From Micromonospora aurantiaca ATCC 27029 (GTDB lineage: Bacteria; Actinomycetota; Actinomycetes; Mycobacteriales; Micromonosporaceae): a stretch of DNA of 64,000 bases. The position numbers and the translations under genes are program-made. Under the pieces are notes generated by a model. It did not search any database. It was not told where the DNA came from and saw only the letters and a program-made list of their open reading frames with translations. Positions 43,986 through 51,926 of the stretch are shown piece by piece. Numbering within the stretch: the stretch's first letter is position 1; every line of letters starts with the position of its first letter. The stretch spans positions 2,480,001 through 2,544,000 of the forward strand of contig NC_014391.1 in the NCBI RefSeq assembly GCF_000145235.1, written 5' to 3'.

Positions 43986-45463
43986 TGGGGGGCACCACAA
44001 TGGGTGGGGTGGACGACAAGAGCCTGACCGAGAACAGCGCCCCCGCCAACCGGACGAGCCTCTGGGGCGGCCGGTTCGCCGGCGGTCCCGCCGAGGCGCT
44101 CGCGCGGCTGTCGGTGAGCGTCCAGTTCGACTGGCGCCTCGCCCCGTACGACATCGCCGGTTCCCGCGCGCACGCCCGGGTCCTCGCCGGCGCCGGCCTG
44201 CTCGACCCGGACGAACTGGGCCGGATGCTGGCGGCGCTGGACGACCTGGAGGCGGCCTGCGCCTCCGGCGCGTTCCGCCCGACCGTCGACGACGAGGACG
44301 TGCACACCGCGCTGGAACGTGGCCTGCTGGAACGGCTCGGCAGCCTCGGCGGCAAGCTGCGCGCCGGCCGGTCCCGCAACGACCAGGTCGCCACCGACCT
44401 GCGGCTCTACCTGCGCGACCACGCCCGCGGCGTGGCGGCCCGGCTGGTCGAGCTGGCCGAGGCCCTCGTCGAGCAGGCGGAACGGCACGTGGACACCGCC
44501 GCGCCGGGCATGACGCACCTGCAGCACGCCCAGCCGGTGACGTTCGGGCACTGGCTGCTGGCCCACGTGCAGCCGCTGCTGCGCGACCTGGAGCGGATGC
44601 GCGACTGGGACGAGCGGACCGCGATCAGCCCGCTCGGCGCGGGCGCGCTGGCCGGCTCGGGACTGCCGCTGGACCCGGTGGCGGTCGCGAAGGAGCTGGG
44701 TTTCCGCACCTCGTTCGCCAACTCGATGGACGCGGTCGCCGACCGCGACTTCGTGGCCGAGTTCCTGTTCGTCACCGCGATGATCGGCGTGCACCTGTCC
44801 CGCCTCGGCGAGGAGGTGGTGCTCTGGACCTCGCAGGAGTTCGGCTGGGTCGAGCTGGACGACGCCTTCGCCACCGGCTCGTCGATCATGCCGCAGAAGA
44901 AGAACGCGGACATCGCCGAGCTGGCCCGGGGCAAGTCCGGCCGCCTGGTCGGCGGCCTGATGAGCGTGCTCACCATGCTCAAGGGCCTGCCCATGACGTA
45001 CGACCGGGACATGCAGGAGGACAAGGAGCCGGCGTTCGACGCGGTCGACACGCTGGAGCTGCTGCTGCCCGCGCTGGCCGGGATGATCTCCACGATGACG
45101 GTCCGGGTGGACCGGCTGGTCGCGAGCGCGCCGTCGGGCTTCTCGCTGGCCACCGAGGTCGCCGACTGGCTGGTGCGGCGCAACGTGCCGTTCCGCGACG
45201 CGCACGAGATCACCGGCAAGCTGGTGGCGCTGTGCGCGGCCCGCGACTGCGCGCTGGACGAGGTGTCCGACGCCGACCTGGCCGCGGTGAGCGAGCACCT
45301 GGACCCCTCGGTGCGCGACGTGCTCTCGGTGCGCTCGGCGCTCGCCGCCCGCATCACGCCCGGCTCCACCGGCCCCGGCCCGGTCGCCGACCAGCTCGCC
45401 GCCGCGGCGGACAAGCTGACCGGCTGGCGGGAGTGGGCCGCCGAGCGGGTCGTACCCCGCTGA
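43985..45463 (+). CDS. argH: Argininosuccinate lyase
   Basis: Last enzyme of arginine synthesis, releasing arginine and fumarate. The 492 residues belong to the fumarase/aspartase fold, with LWGGRFAGGPAEALARLSVS, DEDVHTALERGLLERLG, RSRNDQVATDLRLYLRD, HLQHAQPVTFGHWLLAH and the mobile signature loop GSSIMPQKKNADIAELARG. ATG 43985 shares a base with the argG stop and has GGGAGGGG just upstream; ATG 44000 is an alternative. A hairpin terminator starts 6 bases after the stop. Confidence 0.97.
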   Translation: MGGTTMGGVDDKSLTENSAPANRTSLWGGRFAGGPAEALARLSVSVQFDWRLAPYDIAGSRAHARVLAGAGLLDPDELGRMLAALDDLEAACASGAFRPTVDDEDVHTALERGLLERLGSLGGKLRAGRSRNDQVATDLRLYLRDHARGVAARLVELAEALVEQAERHVDTAAPGMTHLQHAQPVTFGHWLLAHVQPLLRDLERMRDWDERTAISPLGAGALAGSGLPLDPVAVAKELGFRTSFANSMDAVADRDFVAEFLFVTAMIGVHLSRLGEEVVLWTSQEFGWVELDDAFATGSSIMPQKKNADIAELARGKSGRLVGGLMSVLTMLKGLPMTYDRDMQEDKEPAFDAVDTLELLLPALAGMISTMTVRVDRLVASAPSGFSLATEVADWLVRRNVPFRDAHEITGKLVALCAARDCALDEVSDADLAAVSEHLDPSVRDVLSVRSALAARITPGSTGPGPVADQLAAAADKLTGWREWAAERVVPR

Positions 45464-45468
45464 CCTGC

Positions 45469-45512
45469 GCGGCTGGTCCGGGGCAGGGCTCGCCCCGTCC
45501 CGGACCAGCCGC
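45469..45512 (+). terminator. Hairpin terminator of the arginine operon
   Basis: gcggctggtccggg (45469-45482) and cccggaccagccgc (45499-45512) form a perfect 14-bp stem starting 5 bases after the argH stop, with a G+C-rich loop. No T-run follows, as is frequent for terminators in high-G+C actinobacteria. Confidence 0.75.
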
Positions 45513-45558
45513 ACGCCCCACGCCGGGCGCCCGACGCGGCGCCCCGCGCCCCGCGCCG

Positions 45559-45608
45559 AGATCTTGGTACGAAATGGCCCCCATAGGGGCGCTAAGCTTC
45601 CAAGATCT
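45559..45608. repeat. Intergenic hairpin D with GATC-led arms, between argH and the YjbR gene
   Basis: agatcttgg (45559-45567) pairs with ccaagatct (45600-45608), and an inner stem gcccc/ggggc (45577-45590) caps it. It lies in the 275-base gap between convergent genes. Same GATC-led design as hairpins A-C. The remaining bases 45609-45738 carry only short degenerate direct repeats (cggactt/cggactc) and nothing recognisable. Confidence 0.65.
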
Positions 45609-45738
45609 ACAGCGGTCCTGCCTTGTGGAATGCGGATCCTGCCTTGCGGGACCTCGGGCTGCGGTCTCGGACTTCGGACTCCGCCGCTCGGTGCACCGTC
45701 CGATCCAGCGCTGTTCGGTGCTCCGTCCGGTTCTTCGG

Positions 45739-46092
45739 TCAGCCGGTGGGGCGCTCGCGTTTCGGGAGCTTGGCCACCACCGCGTCGTACGAACCGTCGG
45801 CCGCCTCGATCAGCTCGTCGTCCGGGATGCCGCCGGAGAGCCGCAGCGTGTTCCAGCCCGACCGGCCGATGTAGGGGGAGGGGCGTGCGTCGGCCGGGAA
45901 CCGGTGCAGCCACTCGTCGGCCACCTCCCGGGACGCCCCGCACTTCACCCCGAGACGGGCCTCACCGTCGGGGGAGCCGAGGAACGCGAAGATGCGGCTG
46001 CCCACCTTCACCACCTCGTCGCCCTCCCACGGCCGGTCGAGCCAGGCTCCCGGCTTGGCCAGGCAGTAGGCCAGCATCTCCTCGCGCGTCAT
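45739..46092 (-). CDS. MmcQ/YjbR family protein
   Basis: A 117-residue protein with the compact YjbR fold seen in small DNA-binding-like cytoplasmic proteins. Family strings are CLAKPGAWLDRPWEGDEVVK near the N-terminus, KVGSRIFAFLG, LGVKCGASREVADEWLHRFP and the conserved RSGWNTLRLSGGIPDDELIE. No known enzymatic role. It is monocistronic and convergent with the arginine operon. Confidence 0.85.
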   Translation of the reverse strand: MTREEMLAYCLAKPGAWLDRPWEGDEVVKVGSRIFAFLGSPDGEARLGVKCGASREVADEWLHRFPADARPSPYIGRSGWNTLRLSGGIPDDELIEAADGSYDAVVAKLPKRERPTG

Positions 46093-46164
46093 CGCGTCCT
46101 CCCGTGCCGTCGTCCGGCACAGTCTCGCCCGCCGCTGTGACAGCCCGCGCCGCCGGGCGGCCGG

Positions 46165-46599
46165 TCAGTCGCCGGTGCCGGTGCGGACGGTGAGCCGCTC
46201 GTAGCGCTGCCGGGCCGCCTGGGCGCTGCCCAGCCCCAGCCCGAAGGCGATCGCCTGCCAGGTCATGCCCCGGCCGCGGGCCACCTGCAACAGGCCGGCC
46301 TCCAGCGCGTCCACCTCGGCCCGCACGTGCGGGATCAGCGTCAGCGCGGCCATCAGGTCGGCCTGGTCGACGGGCTCCTCACCCTCGTCCAGCTCGGCGC
46401 CCCCGGCCAGCGCCATCACCAGCGTGGCCGCCTCGTAGGCGTCGGGCACGTCCGGGTGGGCGTAGCGCCGGCGGCGGGAGTTGGTGCCGGCGTGCCGCTC
46501 GGCGATCCGCAGCAGCGCCGCGTAGTTGCGGTGCGCCCGGGCCTGGGCAGCATCCGGAGCGGTGAACGGGTCGTTGTCCACGGTGACCATGCCGTCCAT
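46165..46599 (-). CDS. Small protein with a C-terminal helix-turn-helix
   Basis: A 144-residue protein of unknown function. The C-terminal part, GRGMTWQAIAFGLGLGSAQA followed by ARQRYERL, reads as a sigma/MarR-like HTH of the type that scans for cognate DNA, while the middle (YAALLRIAERHAG, VPDAYEAATLVMALAG) is helical. Two in-frame ATGs, 46599 and 46590, could start it. The unusual repeat-rich region directly upstream (46611-46647) may be its own operator. It could be an autoregulated DNA-binding protein; no partner gene is evident. Confidence 0.65.
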   Translation of the reverse strand: MDGMVTVDNDPFTAPDAAQARAHRNYAALLRIAERHAGTNSRRRRYAHPDVPDAYEAATLVMALAGGAELDEGEEPVDQADLMAALTLIPHVRAEVDALEAGLLQVARGRGMTWQAIAFGLGLGSAQAARQRYERLTVRTGTGD

Positions 46600-46610
46600 C
46601 CCACACCCAA

Positions 46611-46647
46611 GAATGACCTGTTGTCAACACCCTGTTGAAAGTCATTC
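46611..46647 (-). promoter_or_regulatory. Nested inverted and direct repeats upstream of the HTH gene
   Basis: GAATGAC (46611-46617) and GTCATTC (46641-46647) are inverted repeats enclosing a direct repeat cctgttg (46617-46623 and 46631-46637) and a short inverted repeat caaca-ccc-tgttg (46625-46637). On the minus strand TTGACA (complement of 46622-46627) could be a -35. The compact A+T-richer block 12 bases before ATG 46599 looks like an operator. Confidence 0.5.
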
Positions 46648-46744
46648 GTGCACAACGCCGTGCCTCCGGGGAGTGGTGAGAAGACGGCGCGTCATGCACG
46701 ACAGACGCGCCGCGGGGTGTTCCGGGTTGCCCGGAACGGCCGAT

Positions 46745-47383
46745 TCAGGCCGGTGAGTTCCGCACCGGGGCGGCCGGAGCGGGCCGGCGGCGCGGCGCGT
46801 GCCGCCGGTAGACGCTGACGCTGGGCTCGTCCGCCAGCCAGAACCGCCACGGCAGGTCGTGCGCGGCGGCGACCCCGACGCGTGGCCCGGAGACGATCCG
46901 CGCCGGGTCGACGGGGCTCGCCGGTGGCGTCAGCAGCAGCGGGCCGCTGCCGTCGATCGCCGAGGTGCCGTTCGCCTCCCGCCCGAGCCCGAGCGCGGTG
47001 ACCAGCCGGGCCGGCCCGCGGGCCAGCTCCCGGTCGGCGGCGCGCGGCCGGCGCTCGCGAGCGGTCTCGATGCCGTCGACCACCTCGCCCGCGCGCAACA
47101 GCACCGCCGCCGCCTCGCCGTCGCGACCGCAGACGATGTTCGCGCACCAGTGCATGCCGAACACGAAGTACACGTAGACGTGCCCGGCGGGCCCGAACAT
47201 GACCCTGTTGCGCGGCGTCGGCCCGCGGTGGGCGTGCGACGCCGCGTCCTCGCCGGTGCCCGCGTACGCCTCGACCTCGGTGAGCCGGACGGTGACGACG
47301 CCGGACGACACGGTCCAGCCGAGCAGCGTCCGCGCGGTGTCGGCGACCTGCGCGGCGGGTGCGTCGAGCCAGGGGTACGTCAT
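46745..47383 (-). CDS. 3-methyladenine DNA glycosylase, AAG/MPG family
   Basis: Excises alkylated purines from DNA. The 212 residues follow the mammalian-type MPG fold: LTEVEAYAGTGEDAASHAHR (catalytic Glu, DNA contacts), GPTPRNRVMFGPAGHVYVYF, GMHWCANIVCGRDGEAAAVL, LLRAGEVVDGIETARERR, ARGPARLVTALGLG and GPRVGVAAAHDLPWRFWL. The frame is open further upstream, but ATG 47383 gives the usual N-terminus; no strong ribosome site precedes it. Divergent from the LLM monooxygenase gene, with 139 bases between. Confidence 0.92.
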   Translation of the reverse strand: MTYPWLDAPAAQVADTARTLLGWTVSSGVVTVRLTEVEAYAGTGEDAASHAHRGPTPRNRVMFGPAGHVYVYFVFGMHWCANIVCGRDGEAAAVLLRAGEVVDGIETARERRPRAADRELARGPARLVTALGLGREANGTSAIDGSGPLLLTPPASPVDPARIVSGPRVGVAAAHDLPWRFWLADEPSVSVYRRHAPRRRPAPAAPVRNSPA

Positions 47384-47451
47384 CGCGGCAAGGGTAGTCG
47401 GTGGGCGGCGCGTGATCCGGGCCACGCGGGGGTGGGCAGCCACCGGAATAG

Positions 47452-47463
47452 TTGACTCGTCAA
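47452..47463. promoter_or_regulatory. Palindrome TTGACTCGTCAA in a divergent promoter region
   Basis: A perfect inverted repeat (TTGAC-TC-GTCAA) in an A+T-richer pocket, 60 bases before the LLM gene start and 69 before the glycosylase start. TATGTT (47465-47470) just after it could be a -10 for the LLM gene, which would make this an operator. The regulator is unknown. Confidence 0.45.
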
Positions 47464-47522
47464 ATATGTTGTGAGGAGCGATCCCGGGCCGACCGGTCCG
47501 GACCCCACGCGAGGAGCTGGTC

Positions 47523-48620
47523 ATGCAGTTCGGAGTCTTCACCGTCGGTGACGTCACCGTCGACCCCACGAACGGGCGGATGCCGTCCGAGCGTGAGCGG
47601 ATCAAGGCCATGACCGCCATCGCGCTCAAGGCCGAAGAGGTCGGCCTCGACGTCTTCGCCACCGGCGAGCACCACAACCCGCCGTTCGTGCCGTCGTCAC
47701 CCACCACCATGCTCGGCTGGATCGCCGCGCGCACCGAACGGCTGCTGCTGTCCACCTCGACCACGCTGATCACCACGAACGACCCGGTGAAGATCGCCGA
47801 GGACTACGCGATGCTCCAGCACCTGGCCGACGGCCGGGTGGACCTGATGATGGGCCGCGGCAACACCGGCCCGGTCTACCCGTGGTTCGGGCAGGACATC
47901 CGCAACGGCATCCCGCTGGCCATCGAGAACTACGACCTGCTGCACCGGCTGTGGCGCGAGGACGTGGTCGACTGGAAGGGCCGGTTCCGCACGCCGCTGC
48001 AGTCGTTCACCTCGACCCCGCGCCCGCTCGACGGCGTACCGCCGTTCGTCTGGCACGGCTCCATCCGCAGCCCGGAGATCGCCGAGCAGGCCGCGTACTA
48101 CGGCGACGGCTTCTTCGCCAACCACATCTTCTGGCCCAAGGAGCACACCCAGCGGATGGTCGGCCTCTACCGCGAGCGGTACGCGCACTACGGCCACGGC
48201 TCGCCGGACCAGGCCGTCGTCGGCCTCGGCGGGCAGGTGTTCATGCGCCGCAACTCCCAGGACGCGGTACGCGAGTTCCGCCCCTACTTCGACAACGCCC
48301 CGGTCTACGGGCACGGGCCGTCGCTGGAGGAGTTCACCCGCGAGACGCCGCTGACCGTGGGCAGCCCGCAGCAGGTCATCGACCGCACGCTGGGCTTCCG
48401 CGAGTACGTCGGCGACTACCAGCGGCAGCTGTTCCTGATGGACCACGCCGGGCTGCCGCTGAAGACGGTGCTGGAGCAGCTCGACCTGCTGGGCGAGGAG
48501 GTGGTGCCGGTGCTGCGCAAGGAGTTCGACTCGCTGCGTCCCGCGCACGTGCCCGAGGCGCCCACCCACGCGAGTCTGCTGGCCGCCCGCGACGCCGCCC
48601 CGGCCGGGGAGCAGCGATGA
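47523..48620 (+). CDS. LLM-class flavin-dependent monooxygenase, CE1758-like
   Basis: A luciferase-like FMN-dependent oxidoreductase of 365 residues. Recognisable segments are FGVFTVGDVTVDPTNGR, GLDVFATGEHHNPPFVPSSP, STSTTLITTNDPVKIAEDYA, LQHLADGRVDLMMGRGNTGP and PPFVWHGSIRSPEIAEQAAY. Together with the overlapping reductase gene this matches the actinobacterial CE1758/CE1759 two-component pair: the monooxygenase takes reduced FMN from the partner. The substrate is unknown. GAGGAGC (47511-47517) supports ATG 47523. Confidence 0.88.
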   Translation: MQFGVFTVGDVTVDPTNGRMPSERERIKAMTAIALKAEEVGLDVFATGEHHNPPFVPSSPTTMLGWIAARTERLLLSTSTTLITTNDPVKIAEDYAMLQHLADGRVDLMMGRGNTGPVYPWFGQDIRNGIPLAIENYDLLHRLWREDVVDWKGRFRTPLQSFTSTPRPLDGVPPFVWHGSIRSPEIAEQAAYYGDGFFANHIFWPKEHTQRMVGLYRERYAHYGHGSPDQAVVGLGGQVFMRRNSQDAVREFRPYFDNAPVYGHGPSLEEFTRETPLTVGSPQQVIDRTLGFREYVGDYQRQLFLMDHAGLPLKTVLEQLDLLGEEVVPVLRKEFDSLRPAHVPEAPTHASLLAARDAAPAGEQR

Positions 48621-49243
48621 CCAGCCGTACCCTCGCGGTCGTCTCGGCCGGTCTCGGCCAGCCGTCGTCGACCCGCCTGCTCGCCGACCAGCTCGCCGCG
48701 GCCGCCCGCGACGAGCTGGCCGGCCGCGGCGCCACTGTGGAACTGCGCGTGGTCGAGCTGCGCGAGCACGCCCACGACGTGGTGAACCACCTGCTCACCG
48801 GCTTCGCCCCGGCCGCGCTGCGGCGGACGCTCGACGAGGTGGCGGCCGCCGACGGGCTGATCGCGGTGACGCCGATCTTCAACGCGTCCTACAACGGGCT
48901 GTTCAAGTCGTTCTTCGACGTGGTCGACCGGGACGCGCTCGCCGGCAAGCCGGTGCTGCTCGGGGCGACCGGCGGCACCGCCCGGCACTCGCTGGCGCTG
49001 GAGCACGCGGTCCGGCCGATGTTCACGTACCTGCGGGCGGCGACACTGCCCACAGCGGTCTTCGCCGCACCGGAGGACTGGGCCGGCGACGACGGCGACA
49101 GCGCGCTGCGGTCCCGGATCCGCCGGGCCGGAGCCGAGCTGGCCGAGCAGGTGGACCGCCGCCCGCCCGCGACCGGCCCGGCCGACCCGTTCGCGCTCAC
49201 CACCGACTTCGCCGACCTGCTCGCCGGCCGCGACCCGTCCTGA
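48617..49243 (+). CDS. NAD(P)H-dependent FMN reductase, CE1759-like
   Basis: A 208-residue flavodoxin-fold reductase expected to deliver reduced FMN to the LLM enzyme. The phosphate loop LGQPSSTRLLADQLAAAA follows the first strand, then TPIFNASYNGLFKSFFDVVD and GATGGTARHSLALEH. ATG 48617 overlaps the monooxygenase stop (ATGA), a strong sign of joint expression. The transcript ends near a perfect 42-base palindrome. Confidence 0.88.
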   Translation: MTSRTLAVVSAGLGQPSSTRLLADQLAAAARDELAGRGATVELRVVELREHAHDVVNHLLTGFAPAALRRTLDEVAAADGLIAVTPIFNASYNGLFKSFFDVVDRDALAGKPVLLGATGGTARHSLALEHAVRPMFTYLRAATLPTAVFAAPEDWAGDDGDSALRSRIRRAGAELAEQVDRRPPATGPADPFALTTDFADLLAGRDPS

Positions 49244-49315
49244 CGCCTGGGCGGGTCGGCGCGGACCCGACAGCTACCGGCCGTGGCCGTCGCCGGAGAA
49301 CCACGCCGGAGAGCT

Positions 49316-49357
49316 CGTTATGACTGAGAGGCATAAATATGCCTCTCAGTCATAACG
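49316..49357. repeat. Perfect palindrome F between convergent genes
   Basis: cgttatgactgagaggcata (49316-49335) and its exact reverse complement (49338-49357) form a 20-bp stem with a 2-base loop. It is markedly A+T-richer than its surroundings and sits between convergent genes (FMN reductase and UspA), so it may terminate both. Its composition differs from hairpins A-E. Confidence 0.8.
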
Positions 49358-49421
49358 CTTGCAGGACATCTCTCTGGCCGGGCGGACCGGTCCGGAGCGG
49401 GCCGGCCAGACGCGCGGCGCG

Positions 49422-50306
49422 TCAGTCGTCGGCCGGCTCCGGCCGGTGGGCGACGAGCACCGGGCAGTGGGAGTGCTGCACCAGCGCCTGGCTGACCGAG
49501 CCGAGCAGCAGCCCGGCGAAGCCGCCCCGGCCCCGGGAACCGACCACCACGAGCGACGCCTCGCCGCTGGCCTCCCGGAGCGCGGTCTCCGGCGAGGCGG
49601 CGGTCACGGCCCGTTCCGCCACGCGCAGGTCCGGGTGCGCCGCCCGGACCCGGGCCGCGGCCTCGGCCAGCAGCCCGGCTGCCTCGGCCCGCGCCGCGGT
49701 GGACGCCTCCGCCGCGACCTCCGGCGCCACCGCGCCGCGTTCGGGCGACCGGACGTGCATCAGCACCAGCTCCGCGTCGCGCCGGTCGGCCTCGTCCGCC
49801 GCCAGCTCGATCGCGTACGCGGCCGAGTCGGAACCGTCCACGCCGACCAGCACCGGACCGTCCACCGGGATCGGCTGCTCCTCCGGGCGGACGATCAGCA
49901 CCGGGCAGTGCCCGTGCTGCGCGAGCTGCCCGCTGACCGAGCCGAGCAGCAGGCCGGCGAAGCCGCCCACGCCCCGGCTGCCCACCACGACCAGTTCGGC
50001 GCGGCGGGACTCCTCGACCATCGTGGCGCCCGGGCCGCCGGCGACCTGGCGTACCTGCACCCGCAGGCCCGGGTGCCGCTCGGCCAGGTCGGCGGCGACC
50101 GACTCCAGCATCTTCTCCGACTCCGCGGTGGGCGCCGGCACCCCCAGGTCGTACGGGTTGAGCGGCACGCCGTACCCCATCGGGTGCAGGTAGCCGTGCA
50201 CGAGCAGCAGCGGCCGGGAACGGGCGACGGCGGTCGCGGCGGCCAGGTCGGCGGCGGCCAGGCTGGACGGCGATCCGTCCACTCCCGCCACGACGGGTCG
50301 GTTCAT
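49422..50306 (-). CDS. Tandem universal stress protein, copy 1
   Basis: A 294-residue cytoplasmic protein with two UspA domains (about 1-140 and 145-290). Each starts with VVAGVDGSPSS or VLVGVDGSDSA and ends with the ATP-binding signature: VVVGSRGVGGFAGLLLGSVS (first) and VVVGSRGRGGFAGLLLGSVS (second), then HCPVLIV/HCPVLVA. Such proteins are typical of the low-oxygen dormancy response in actinobacteria. ATG 50306 has CCGGAGGG upstream. It lies downstream of a second Usp gene on the same strand, 70 bases apart. Confidence 0.92.
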   Translation of the reverse strand: MNRPVVAGVDGSPSSLAAADLAAATAVARSRPLLLVHGYLHPMGYGVPLNPYDLGVPAPTAESEKMLESVAADLAERHPGLRVQVRQVAGGPGATMVEESRRAELVVVGSRGVGGFAGLLLGSVSGQLAQHGHCPVLIVRPEEQPIPVDGPVLVGVDGSDSAAYAIELAADEADRRDAELVLMHVRSPERGAVAPEVAAEASTAARAEAAGLLAEAAARVRAAHPDLRVAERAVTAASPETALREASGEASLVVVGSRGRGGFAGLLLGSVSQALVQHSHCPVLVAHRPEPADD

Positions 50307-50376
50307 CTGGTGCTTTCCCTCCGGTCGGCTCAGGCCATTGTGGCGCTGCCGGCCCCGGCCGGGCCGGTGAACCGGC

Positions 50377-51285
50377 TCAGTGGGTCCGGTCGCCCCGGTG
50401 CCGGACGACGGCGAGCGGGCTGTGGCAGTGGTGCAGCACGGCGTGGCTGACCGAGCCGAGCAGCAGCGCACCGAGGCTACCGCGCCCGTGCGCGCCGACC
50501 ACCGTCAGCTGCGCGCCGACGGACTCCTCGACGAGCACCCGGGACGGGGTGGCGGCGGCGACCAGCTTCGGCCGTACCGTGACCTCCGGGTACCGCTCGG
50601 CCCAGCCGGCGATCGCCTCGGCCAGCACCCGCTGCTCGTCGGCGCGCAGCTCCTGCGGGTCGTACGCCAGCGGCACGACGTCGCCGAACGCCTCCCGGTA
50701 GGTCACCGGCTGCGGGTACAGCCAGGTGTGCACCACGACCAGCTCGGCGCCGCGCGCCGCGGCCTCGGCGAACGCGAACCCGACCGCCTCGTTCGACAGC
50801 GCGGAGCCGTCCACGCCGACCACCACCGGGCCGTCGGCGCGGGCCTCACCCCGGGCCACGAGCACCGGGCAGTCCGCGCGGGCGGAGAGCTGCACCGCGG
50901 CGGAGCCGACGAGGAGTTCGGCGAAGCCGCCCAGTCCCCGGTGACCCAGCACGAGCAGCGCGGCGTCGCGGCTCTCCCGCAGCAGCACCGCCACCGGACC
51001 GCCGTCGACGACCGCGCCGGTCACCGCCAGCTCCGCGTCGACCTTGCGGGCCTCGTCCACCGCCTCCTCGACCAGCTTCTCGGCCTCCTGGCGCAGCTCG
51101 ATGTCGGGCAGCACCGGGGCGACCATGCCCAGCGGCGTGCCGACCAGCGGCCACAGGAAGGCGTTCACCACCCGCAGCGGCCGGTGCCGCAGCACCGCCT
51201 CGCGTGCGGCCAGCCGTACCGCGTCCAGCGCGGACGGGGAGCCGTCCACGCCCACCACGACGGGGGCACCGGTTCTGTCGGTCAT
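50377..51285 (-). CDS. Tandem universal stress protein, copy 2
   Basis: A 302-residue two-domain UspA protein. Domain 1 has VVVGVDGSPSALDAVRLAAR and VLGHRGLGGFAELLVGSAAV. Domain 2 has VVVGVDGSALSNEAVGFAFA and VVGAHGRGSLGALLLGSVSH. Glycine-rich GxxGxxxxxxxGS loops suggest ATP binding in both. AAGGAGG immediately upstream (51289-51296 region) supports ATG 51285. A DevR-like box lies 77-90 bases before the start, in the promoter region shared with the divergent cyclic-nucleotide-binding-like gene. Confidence 0.92.
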   Translation of the reverse strand: MTDRTGAPVVVGVDGSPSALDAVRLAAREAVLRHRPLRVVNAFLWPLVGTPLGMVAPVLPDIELRQEAEKLVEEAVDEARKVDAELAVTGAVVDGGPVAVLLRESRDAALLVLGHRGLGGFAELLVGSAAVQLSARADCPVLVARGEARADGPVVVGVDGSALSNEAVGFAFAEAAARGAELVVVHTWLYPQPVTYREAFGDVVPLAYDPQELRADEQRVLAEAIAGWAERYPEVTVRPKLVAAATPSRVLVEESVGAQLTVVGAHGRGSLGALLLGSVSHAVLHHCHSPLAVVRHRGDRTH

Positions 51286-51361
51286 CACGTCCTCCTTCGG
51301 TTCCCCTTCAGCCTGCGCCGACGGCCCCCACCTGGGCAGAGTCGATCCGCCCGGCACGTCC

Positions 51362-51375
51362 GGGACCATCGGCCC
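51362..51375. promoter_or_regulatory. DevR/DosR-like box in the divergent UspA / cNMP-like promoter region
   Basis: GGGACCATCGGCCC fits the pattern GGGMCSNNSGKCCC shared with two other sites in this window (56154 and 59441). It is 77-90 bases from the UspA copy 2 start and 69-82 bases from the divergent gene at 51444, so it could activate both. Confidence 0.6.
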
Positions 51376-51443
51376 CTACCGGTCGGGCCGGCGGCGGGGT
51401 GGAATGGGACCAGTGCTCCCCTCCTGTCGACCCTGGAGGCGCG

Positions 51444-51914
51444 ATGACCCCGCTGGAGATGCTCCGCGTCCACCCCTTCCTGGCCGGGCTGCCCGACGAG
51501 TGGCTGCCCCGGCTCACCGGTTACGCCCGCCCGGTGGTCTGGCACCCCGGGCACCGGCTGTTCCGCGCCGGCCAGCCGGCCGACCGGTTCTGGCTGGTCC
51601 GCGGCGGCCAGGTGGCGCTGGACTTCCCGGTGCCGGGCCGTGGTGACGTGGGCATCGAGACGATCGGGCCGGGCGGCGTGCTCGGCTGGTCCTGGCTGTT
51701 CCCGCCGTACCGCTGGCAGTTCGGCGCGGTCGCCACCCAGCGCAGCACCGCCGTCGAACTCGACGCCGACGGGGTACGCCGGCTGATGGAGTCCGACGAC
51801 ACGCTCGGCCGTCAGCTCACCACCCGGTTCATGAGCGTGGTGGTGGACCGCCTCCAGGCGTCCCGGGTCCGGCTGCTCGACCTGTACGGCTACCCGACGG
51901 CGGCGGCCAGCTGA
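51444..51914 (+). CDS. Stand-alone cyclic-nucleotide-binding-like protein
   Basis: A 156-residue protein consisting of one Crp-type beta-barrel: MLRVHPFLAGLPDEWLPRL, FRAGQPADRFWLVRGGQVAL, IETIGPGGVLGWSWLFPPYR, then a helix LMESDDTLGRQLTTRFMSVV. No C-terminal HTH follows, so it is not a full Crp/Fnr regulator. The phosphate cassette, normally with an Arg after GExxGE, reads GPGGVLGWSW, so cAMP binding is doubtful. GGAGG (51435-51439) supports ATG 51444. It lies among low-oxygen genes and may be a sensor or scaffold. Confidence 0.82.
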   Translation: MTPLEMLRVHPFLAGLPDEWLPRLTGYARPVVWHPGHRLFRAGQPADRFWLVRGGQVALDFPVPGRGDVGIETIGPGGVLGWSWLFPPYRWQFGAVATQRSTAVELDADGVRRLMESDDTLGRQLTTRFMSVVVDRLQASRVRLLDLYGYPTAAAS

Positions 51915-51926
51915 ACCGGCGCGCCG

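Noticed and set aside
45609..45738. Possible small gene or decayed element after hairpin D
   Set aside because: Open frames here are short, have no ribosome site and no recognisable product; only degenerate short repeats are seen.
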